64,000 nucleotides of DNA from Ruminococcaceae bacterium P7. GTDB lineage: Bacteria > Bacillota > Clostridia > Oscillospirales > Acutalibacteraceae. Every line of letters begins with the position of its first letter. Positions within the stretch are counted from its first letter, which is position 1. The notes beneath the pieces were generated by a model. The model saw only the letters and a program-made list of their open reading frames with translations. It had not been told where the DNA came from and ran no database searches. The stretch is taken from assembly GCA_900100595.1 (NCBI GenBank), contig FMUA01000007.1:60950-124949 (forward strand), read 5' to 3'. This document shows, piece by piece, positions 1 through 6,369 of this stretch. Position numbers and translations under genes: made by a program.

Positions 1-2
1 AG

Positions 3-1238
3 ATGGCGGCAAACATGATCGCGGGAACCGAGGGTGATATCCAAGCGTTTGCGGACGCAGAGGCTCTCGTGGAAAGCCGCGTCAGCGCGTATCTTGCCGA
101 ACACGGTATCGCCTCGGCAAAGTACTGGGTAACGTCATACAGCCGCTCCGGCGCTGTGGCAAATCTTTTTGGCAGAGAGCTTAACAAAACGCCCGAAAGG
201 TTCTATACCTCCGCAGATGATATTTATGTTTATACCTTTGAGACGGTCAAAGGCTCCGCCGACGACACCGTTTATGAGAATATCCATCAAATTATCGACC
301 GGCGCGATCTGATCTCCTATGTGTATCCCGGGGAATGGGGTCTGAATAATAACGGCGTTACCGAGTATATCGGCACTACGGACGATATGGTCATGCTGAA
401 AAAATTTGATTTGTTCAGCGAGAACCGCATGGCGGATTATCAGGAAATGAACCTTGTCGATTATCTGAACGAGCTGGACTCCTTCCTTTCACAAAACCTC
501 AGCCGCGAAACCTTCGCGGAGAAGCTCGGCTTACCTCTTTCAAGAGTCCTCAATATTTATTTCGACCTTGATGAAACGCAAAGAGCAAAGGTGCTCCCGT
601 TCTTTCAGCAGACGTTCAACGATATGATGAACGACTTTCGCACCTCGTCGACCTTATTTGCCGCGCTGCTGAATCCTGATTCGCAGGAGAACATCGATAA
701 TCTCTATGCGCTGATCGTCAACTATCTTGACAAGAATGCCGAAGAAATCGGTAATCCCTTTGACGATGAAAGCTATGAAATCGTTAAGGCTTCTCTGAGG
801 ACGATGCTTGAACCGCTGCTTCCGTTAATCAAGGCGGATTTCTTTGCAACGATTGACAAAGGCGACGGAAATGAACCCGAAAATGTTCCGCTGTACCATT
901 TTTTGACGCTCGTCGGTAACCTTCCATACATTATAAAGAATCACTTCAACTATAATGTGTTCAACGAACTCAAGGCGCTGGATTCTTACTATTCCGAACG
1001 CAAAGACGACGTCTTACGCGGCGACGCGGACGGCGACGGAAAAATAACGATTTCAGACGCGACAATGATACAGGAATACATTGCGGATTATGATATGCCC
1101 GATCAGTTTCAGATAAGGGCATGCGACGTCAACGGAGACGGAAGCATCAATATCAGCGACACTACCGAAATCCAGCGTTTTCTCGCGGATTGCGGCAATC
1201 CCTATCACATAGGCGAATCTGTCGCTGTCAAGGATTAG
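3..1238 (+). CDS. Secreted lipase-like protein with C-terminal dockerin (5' partial)
   Basis: The gene starts before the window; the first visible ATG at 3 is probably internal, so about 410 C-terminal residues are seen. Near residues 45-57 the stretch WVTSYSRSGAVANL looks like the serine elbow of class 3 lipase / Mbeg1-type alpha/beta hydrolases, with Ser as the candidate nucleophile. A long helical region follows. Residues about 340-396 form a type I dockerin: two calcium loops (DADGDGK, DVNGDGS), each followed by ISD-[AT]T-x-IQ and a helix. The protein is therefore expected to be exported and docked onto a cohesin. The hydrolase assignment is inferred from one motif; the dockerin is clear. 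A stem-loop terminator follows the stop. Confidence 0.75.
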   Translation: MAANMIAGTEGDIQAFADAEALVESRVSAYLAEHGIASAKYWVTSYSRSGAVANLFGRELNKTPERFYTSADDIYVYTFETVKGSADDTVYENIHQIIDRRDLISYVYPGEWGLNNNGVTEYIGTTDDMVMLKKFDLFSENRMADYQEMNLVDYLNELDSFLSQNLSRETFAEKLGLPLSRVLNIYFDLDETQRAKVLPFFQQTFNDMMNDFRTSSTLFAALLNPDSQENIDNLYALIVNYLDKNAEEIGNPFDDESYEIVKASLRTMLEPLLPLIKADFFATIDKGDGNEPENVPLYHFLTLVGNLPYIIKNHFNYNVFNELKALDSYYSERKDDVLRGDADGDGKITISDATMIQEYIADYDMPDQFQIRACDVNGDGSINISDTTEIQRFLADCGNPYHIGESVAVKD

Positions 1239-1245
1239 TAAAAAC

Positions 1246-1282
1246 GGCTGCCGCCAATCGAAGAATTGAGCGGCAGCCTTTG
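1246..1282 (+). terminator. Rho-independent terminator after the lipase-like gene
   Basis: A 9-bp GC-rich stem (GGCTGCCGC, 1246-1254, with 1270-1278) is followed by a short T-rich tract, 8 nt after the stop codon. The T tract is weak. Confidence 0.6.
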
Positions 1283-1437
1283 GCTTTGAACAAAATATTC
1301 TATTTTAGAATTATCAGAGGTGGTCGATCGGCTTTCCTTATCCGTTTTTCTTCCACGGGCAGATAACCGGTGCATGTCAGCTTGTCAAAATGTTATCGCC
1401 CTTCCCTGATAAACGGTAAGGAAACGGATTGATGCCG

Positions 1438-1545
1438 TTATGACCTGTCGGGATTTATTGTTTCGTGCTCATCGCCGCCGGTGGTAATTACATCCTCATG
1501 GTCGAAGGCAGTAATAATCAATTCAAGTCTTTCGTACAATTCCAT
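1438..1545 (-). CDS. 35-residue acidic peptide with a DVITTGG motif
   Basis: A small ORF (108 nt, ATG to TAA) starts 15 bp after the stop of the upstream surface-protein fragment, in the same direction, with a strong ribosome site (AAGGAGGAG about 9 nt before the ATG). The peptide opens MELYERLELI, continues ITAFDHEDVITTGGDEHE and ends NPDRS. It is acidic, with no signal peptide or membrane segment. From memory, short clostridial proteins of the shape 'E-P-x-E..FE.EDVITTS' occur next to secreted-protein genes and have no known function; the resemblance is by eye only. Strong initiation signals argue that it is translated. Confidence 0.5.
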   Translation of the reverse strand: MELYERLELIITAFDHEDVITTGGDEHETINPDRS

Positions 1546-1560
1546 AATTACCGCTCCTCC

Positions 1561-2298
1561 TTATTCCGAAACCGTTTGTTTGACCGAGTTTCCTATGTCA
1601 TAAAGATAGAAATAAACAGGTTCCGTTATCTCAAATCCATCTTCTTTATCAGTATTCCATACGTAGTAGTAGGCGCGAAGGACAAGGTGTCTTGCGGGTT
1701 CGGAGTTGATGAAGGAAATAACCCTGTCAACACGGTTGTGGTTGTTATACTTATCGTTTGCGACCGCGTAGCAGAAGTAGCGGTGCTCGGTACCGGTGAG
1801 CGTTCCGCCATTTGCCAGTTTCTTCGCATTTTCGTTACTCAGAACATCGCCGCTTGGATAAACGGCAGTTGTTTTATCGTCGTCGGAGAGCGTTTCGCCA
1901 TCCTCATCCTGCTTTGTGAGCATGATGTTCGGATCATATTCAACGATCAGACCTGTCTTGTAGTTGTCTGTCACCGCGTTGTCATACTTTGGATTCAGCA
2001 GCTTGCCGTCCTTCTCCATATAGGCAAGGATGAAGTCGGCATAAAGCTTATCAACCGGTTGTCCGGCGGCATCCTTCGTCTGCTCGCGGCTGTAGGACGC
2101 GTCGCTGATAAACAGCCTTTGCGCTTCCGCCGTATAGCAGGCTGTCACGGTGATATCGCCTGTGGCGCGCAGGTCAAACGCGCGGTCAAAGCATTTGGCA
2201 ATCTCCTTTCCGGCAGCGGTTTCTTTGACGCTCCAGTAGGCGAAGGGATTGCCGTTGTCGCTCTCGGGCGCCTCAACAAACTTGCCGTTCGGCATCAT
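1561..2298 (-). pseudogene. C-terminal remnant of a large surface protein
   Basis: An open frame of 245 codons with no ribosome site before its ATG and a TGA directly before it. On the same strand, another frame upstream reads SRSYTAKNGTL before running out at 2299-2350, so the coding sequence probably entered from there and suffered a frameshift. The protein (start MMPNGKFVEAPESDNGNPFA) has Flg_new/listerial-repeat-like aromatic spacing at its N-terminus, then a beta-rich region ending YDIGNSVKQTVSE. No signal peptide, so it is a C-terminal piece. The following 35-aa peptide gene is probably cotranscribed. Product family not recognised. Confidence 0.5.
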
Positions 2299-2324
2299 TC
2301 AGTGTACCGTTTTTCGCGGTATAA

Positions 2325-2510
2325 CTACGGCTCTCAGAAACAAGCGCGGTAACGGACGGCAGCGGCAAGGCTGAATTCACCGTTTACGGCGCGGATATCG
2401 GCACCGCCGACCTGAGCTTCACCGTCGACGGCACAGCCGTCGACACGACCGTGAAGGTGATTGTTGCCGCAGAGGAAGCGGAAATCATCGATACGCCGGG
2501 ACAAACATAG
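2325..2510 (+). pseudogene. 3' remnant of an invasin-like/Ig-like domain protein
   Basis: On the plus strand an open frame without a start runs from just after a TAA at 2322 to TAG at 2508. It reads as one bacterial Ig-like (Big_1-type) domain end: TDGSGKAEFTVYGADIG, then LSFTVDGTAVDTTVKVIV and a short tail DTPGQT. This is the C-terminus of a gene whose body is missing. It faces the minus-strand fragment head to head across about 25 bp, so two broken genes meet here. Its stop codon shares its last base with the left end of the MITE-like element. Confidence 0.5.
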
Positions 2511-2670
2511 GGAACCTCTAAAAATTCCTTACCGCGCATAGGCACGGAATCTTCACGGCATCATCTTGCCAAATCTCCTTGAAATACGTCAGTATTCCTG
2601 CGGAGCTTTGACAATATTCTGCCATAAATCTTCCGCGCTTCTGCACGACATTGAATTATTAGAGATTCCC
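2511..2670. mobile_element. 160-bp MITE-like element with 18-bp imperfect terminal inverted repeats
   Basis: Left end GGGAACCTCTAAAAATTC and right end (reverse complement) GGGAATCTCTAATAATTC match at 16 of 18 positions. The element is flanked by ATA on both sides, a possible 3-bp target duplication. It has no coding capacity. Short matches to the ends recur at 24107-24126, 27439-27451 and 50457-50487, which supports a dispersed repeat family. No transposase is present in the window. Confidence 0.6.
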
Positions 2671-2692
2671 ATAAACAGATAAAATGAAAAAC

Positions 2693-2721
2693 GGCAGCCC
2701 TGTCACAAAGGCAGGGCTGCC
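2693..2721 (-). terminator. Terminator of the 4Fe-4S membrane protein gene
   Basis: A perfect 10-bp stem (GGCAGCCCTG with CAGGGCTGCC) lies 25 bp past the stop; on the minus strand it is followed by a T-rich run. Confidence 0.75.
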
Positions 2722-2746
2722 ATAGTTTTATTTACGGAACCGAATA

Positions 2747-3574
2747 TCACAGCGCTTTTTTCGGACATTCCTTTGTGCATTCAAAGCACAGGATACACTC
2801 CGTGCCGTTTTTGCGCTTTCTGGAGTTGTCCGTCATGTCAACGTCCATCGGGCAAACCTTTTTGCACTTGCCGCAGGAAACGCATTTCGACTTGTCGCAC
2901 GTGATTCTGAAGAGAGCGAAATAGCTCATCGGCTTCAGGAAAACCGTTATCGGGCAGATATATTTGCAGAACGCGCGGTTATCCTTGAACGCGAACGCGA
3001 GGATAATACCGACCGCGTAGTACAGCACATTTCCGATAATAAACGACCAGAACATGATTCTTTCGATGTTTCCGACGTGAGAAAGAAACAGCGCGGCGAC
3101 GAAAACGAGCGATACCGCAAAGGTGATATACCGTATCCAGCCGAGCTTTTTCCGGGGTCTCTGCGGCGTTTTATACGGCAGGAAGTCAAGCACCATCGCT
3201 GTCCAGCAGGCGTAGCCGCACCAGCCTCTTCCAAAAATCAACGGTCCGAAGATCTTGGCGACGGCGTAGTGAATCGTCGCGGCTTCAAAAACGCCCGTAA
3301 ACAGATAGTACCAGAAGCCCTCGATCTGCATATTTTCGTTGCTGACAATGCCCAGATAGACAAGCATATACAGCCCGACAAGAAGCTGTGTGATTCTTCT
3401 TGCGTGCTTGTACTTTCTGACATATAAAAAGACGCCGAGCGCCACGGAGACGCCTATGTAGCTGAAATTAAAGAGATAAAAGATGTTTCCGAGCGTCAGC
3501 CAGAGCGTTACGGCGACCGTCTCGAAAACCGCCAGCAGGATGATCGGCAGCCGATATTTTTTGATGATTTTCAC
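2747..3574 (-). CDS. NapH/CcoG-like membrane 4Fe-4S protein
   Basis: A 275-aa integral membrane iron-sulphur protein. The first ~230 residues hold about six hydrophobic segments, with the family motif GRGWCGYACW near residue 117 and KYICPI near 205. The C-terminus carries two ferredoxin-type clusters, CVSCGKCKKVCP and CILCFECTKECP. This is the layout of NapH/MauN/CcoG-type quinol or electron-transfer subunits; the partner is unknown because no nap, rnf or cco gene is nearby. Start is GTG at 3574 behind GGGAG. The AraC-type regulator lies 82 bp upstream in the same direction, so the two may share a transcript. The exact electron donor and acceptor cannot be inferred. Confidence 0.8.
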   Translation of the reverse strand: MKIIKKYRLPIILLAVFETVAVTLWLTLGNIFYLFNFSYIGVSVALGVFLYVRKYKHARRITQLLVGLYMLVYLGIVSNENMQIEGFWYYLFTGVFEAATIHYAVAKIFGPLIFGRGWCGYACWTAMVLDFLPYKTPQRPRKKLGWIRYITFAVSLVFVAALFLSHVGNIERIMFWSFIIGNVLYYAVGIILAFAFKDNRAFCKYICPITVFLKPMSYFALFRITCDKSKCVSCGKCKKVCPMDVDMTDNSRKRKNGTECILCFECTKECPKKAL

Positions 3575-3656
3575 AGTTATTCTCCCCTCGCGTTTTCTCA
3601 GTATCTGATATTATTCTAGGTTTTGCATAGTCCTGTTCATCGTCTGACACGGCGGG

Positions 3657-4490
3657 TTACTTGTTCTGAAACTTATACTGTCCCGGGGTGCAGTTATAGG
3701 TCTTTTTGCAAAGCTCAATAAAGGATTTGACGCTGGTGAAGCCGTTGTCAAACGCCGCGTCGGTGACGGATTTATGCTCGAAAATAATATCCCGAAGCGC
3801 CGATTCCAGCCGGATATTGGAAAGGTACTGCATGACGGACGTCCTTGTGATGCTCTTGAAGCAGCGTGAGAAATACGAACCCGACAGACCGATTTCGGCA
3901 GCGATATCTCCCAGCGTCAGGTTTTCGAGGTAGTGCTCCCCCATATACTCCACCGCCGTCTTGACATATTCCAGCTCCTTGCTGCTTACAGACGACGGCT
4001 TGTCGCTGTTCTCGCAGACGCACTCGGAAAGCAGGATAAAATAAATCTCGTGGAGCAGAGAATTGATCATCATTTCATAGCCCCTTGGCTTTTCCTCAAA
4101 AAACACCGCTACCTTACTGAGAAGGCAGATGATTTTTTCTGTTGAAAGCGCGGATTTTCGCAAAGCAAATTCAAGGTGCTCATAGATCGGATAATAGCGG
4201 AGAAGCTTTTCGTATGATAAAAGCACGACGAGATATTTGATGTTGTCGTCCGGGTAGGACGTAAAGGTTTTATGGAAACAGTCGTGGTTCACGAAATAAA
4301 CGCTGCCGCTGTTCAGCTCAGTGATTTTACCGTCCTCCATCACGTTCAGATGGCCGTCGATGATGTAAAGAAGCTCCATCGCCTTGTGCCAGTGAATACT
4401 CGTGTTGCATCTCCTGCCCGGCTTGTTTTGCAGATAGATTTTTGCGGGATAATTATCGTTGAACTTTACTATTTCGTACTTGTATTCCAT
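3657..4490 (-). CDS. AraC-family transcriptional regulator with cupin sensor domain
   Basis: 277 aa. Residues ~20-110 have the cupin-like shape of AraC sensor domains (SIHWHKAMELLYIIDG, and VYFVNHDCFHKTF). The C-terminal ~100 residues form the two-helix-turn-helix DNA-binding unit: LTLGDIAAEIGLSGSYFSRCF and SVTDAAFDNGFTSVKSFIELC, ending in TPGQYK. Ligand unknown; sugar or polyol sensing is usual for the family. A possible promoter (TGTACA, 17 bp, TATACT on the minus strand at 4514-4542) precedes it. It is codirectional with the 4Fe-4S membrane protein gene and could control it. Confidence 0.88.
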   Translation of the reverse strand: MEYKYEIVKFNDNYPAKIYLQNKPGRRCNTSIHWHKAMELLYIIDGHLNVMEDGKITELNSGSVYFVNHDCFHKTFTSYPDDNIKYLVVLLSYEKLLRYYPIYEHLEFALRKSALSTEKIICLLSKVAVFFEEKPRGYEMMINSLLHEIYFILLSECVCENSDKPSSVSSKELEYVKTAVEYMGEHYLENLTLGDIAAEIGLSGSYFSRCFKSITRTSVMQYLSNIRLESALRDIIFEHKSVTDAAFDNGFTSVKSFIELCKKTYNCTPGQYKFQNK

Positions 4491-4549
4491 TGAAACACCC
4501 CGTTTCCGTTTTCAGTATACCATATCTTTTTCGGCTTGTACAGAATGCA

Positions 4550-4586
4550 GATAAACTCCGACGACATTTCATCACCGGAGTTTATC
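4550..4586. terminator. Stem-loop between phosphoesterase and AraC genes
   Basis: An 11-bp stem GATAAACTCCG / CGGAGTTTATC with a 15-nt loop. It sits just after the phosphoesterase stop (minus strand), but the T run (TTTT) is on the plus-strand side. Confidence 0.55.
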
Positions 4587-4612
4587 TTTTGAGGACAATA
4601 AAGAGAGGAAGT

Positions 4613-6352
4613 CTATCTTGTTAAGGATGGGACGATTTCCGCAAGATACTTTTGTATCTGCGTGACGTCATTTACGGTAGGTTCGCCGTCGCTGACAACC
4701 GCCGCCGCTTCAAGCTGACGCCTGCTCAGGTTTACTTCATAACCGGCAAGGTGCTTTTGAAGCAAAATGACATCGTTGATTCTGACGTCGCCGTCCCCGT
4801 TGACGTCGCCGTAAAGGACAGGCTTCATGTCGAAGATTCTTTCGTCAAGCGCCGCAGCCGCATCATACGCCTTATGGAGTTCTCCGTTCTCGGCAATAGC
4901 CGCCTGCTCGGTTTTAGCCTGCTCAATCGCTGCGCTGAGCGCCTCGAGCTTTTCGCCCGAATACGCTCCGCCTGCGATCATGCCTTCCGCCTTTGCGATG
5001 GAGCTGTCGAGCTTGGCTCTGTCTGTCTTTTCAATGGTGTAGCTGTCGTACATCTCATCGGTATCGGTACGGTAGGTTTCAACGGTAAAGGAAGCGTCGG
5101 TCACCTTGACAAGAGAATAGGACTGGATATTATTCTCCGCGAAGGATTTCGCGATGTGGTCGTTGAAGCCCGCCTTGTTGTTTTCGTAGTTTTTGCTCGC
5201 CGAGGTGCTCAGCTCAAAGTATACGGTTCCTGCGGGATTCTGAACCGTAACGTTTGCCGCATTGTAATCCACGCCGTCCGCTTTCACGGGAGAATCGTTT
5301 TCCATCTGATAGGAGCGCGTGAAATTATGACCGTGACCCGTCAGGACAACGTCAATATCATAGTCGTCGATAATGGGATAGAGCTGTTCGCGGCACCTCT
5401 TGACCTCGGGATCGCTGTAGTGGTCGGGATAGCCGTAGATATCCTGATGGAAGTCGATGACTCTCCACTTCGCGTAGGGATTGGTCGCGATCGCTTCTTC
5501 GATGCACTTTCTGTGCTCAACGGCAATCGCGTTCGCGCTCTTGGTGGATTTCAGTACGGCGTTGGAGTTGAGCGAAATCACAAGCATATCGCCGTAGGAG
5601 AAATAGTAATCGCCGCCGGCGTTTGTTTCGCCGTATTGAGTCCGGTTCGGGTTGTTGAAATGCCATATCAGATTCGGTACGTCGCAGTCGTGGTTGCCCG
5701 CGAGGGTCGAGATCGCCATGCCTCTGAGGATCCCGGGGTACAGAAAGCCCGCGTATTGATCCTCTTCCTTGTTGCCGTCGACCTGATCGCCCATCGACAT
5801 GATAAAGCCGGCGTTCGGCATTCTGTTTGTCGCAAGGCTGAGCGTATTCTGCCATCTCGCGGTATCCTGCTCGGAACCGCCTGTACCTACGCCGATTTGC
5901 GGGTCGCCGACCGCGATAAAGCCGAAGCCGTTTTCGCTGTTCTGCGTTTTGTAGGTGTAGATTTCGCTCCAGTCGCCGTCCGTCTTGTACCTGTAGCGAT
6001 AGGTTGTATCCGGCTCAAGACCCTTGGCGGTTACCTTGTTGGAATAATACTGCGTGCCTGTTTCGGCGTTTCTGTAAGCGGTCGTGCTTGTGCCCGTAAA
6101 CGCCGGTGCGGCTTCGTCAAACGCCGCGTCCGCCTTTACGATCTGCACGACAGGCTCGGTCTGTGAGGTGGAATACCATGCGAAATTGAGCTGCGATTCA
6201 TCCGCGCCGGGGGCAAGCATTACCTTGGAGAAATCTTTTCTGATCGTTTCCCAGTTTTCCAGCGCCGCCGCGGAGCTGACGGACGAAATCAGAATGGTTG
6301 CCGAAAAGGTCAGCGCCAGTGCGCCGGAAATGATTCTCTTTAATGTGGTCAT
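4613..6352 (-). CDS. Secreted purple-acid-phosphatase-like metallophosphoesterase with dockerin
   Basis: 579 aa. Signal peptide (residues 1-29), then a fibronectin-like N-terminal domain as in purple acid phosphatases (~40-135, ending GLEPDTTYRYRY). The calcineurin-like core carries the metal-site motifs GDPQ (149-152), GDQVD (188-192), GNHD (219-222), an FHQD histidine (302) and GHGH (339-342); all but the usual second His of motif I (here Gln) are present. A helical linker (~455-515) leads to a dockerin (~517-575). The first dockerin repeat is canonical (DVNGDGD), the second lacks the full calcium loop (VVSDGEPTVNDVTQIQKY). Expected role: extracellular phosphate-ester hydrolysis on a cohesin scaffold. 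Ribosome site GAGGAGG precedes the ATG. It lies 17 bp downstream of the CBM26 protein gene, so the two are probably one operon. Confidence 0.88.
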   Translation of the reverse strand: MTTLKRIISGALALTFSATILISSVSSAAALENWETIRKDFSKVMLAPGADESQLNFAWYSTSQTEPVVQIVKADAAFDEAAPAFTGTSTTAYRNAETGTQYYSNKVTAKGLEPDTTYRYRYKTDGDWSEIYTYKTQNSENGFGFIAVGDPQIGVGTGGSEQDTARWQNTLSLATNRMPNAGFIMSMGDQVDGNKEEDQYAGFLYPGILRGMAISTLAGNHDCDVPNLIWHFNNPNRTQYGETNAGGDYYFSYGDMLVISLNSNAVLKSTKSANAIAVEHRKCIEEAIATNPYAKWRVIDFHQDIYGYPDHYSDPEVKRCREQLYPIIDDYDIDVVLTGHGHNFTRSYQMENDSPVKADGVDYNAANVTVQNPAGTVYFELSTSASKNYENNKAGFNDHIAKSFAENNIQSYSLVKVTDASFTVETYRTDTDEMYDSYTIEKTDRAKLDSSIAKAEGMIAGGAYSGEKLEALSAAIEQAKTEQAAIAENGELHKAYDAAAALDERIFDMKPVLYGDVNGDGDVRINDVILLQKHLAGYEVNLSRRQLEAAAVVSDGEPTVNDVTQIQKYLAEIVPSLTR

Positions 6353-6369
6353 TGTTATTCCTCCTCTCC

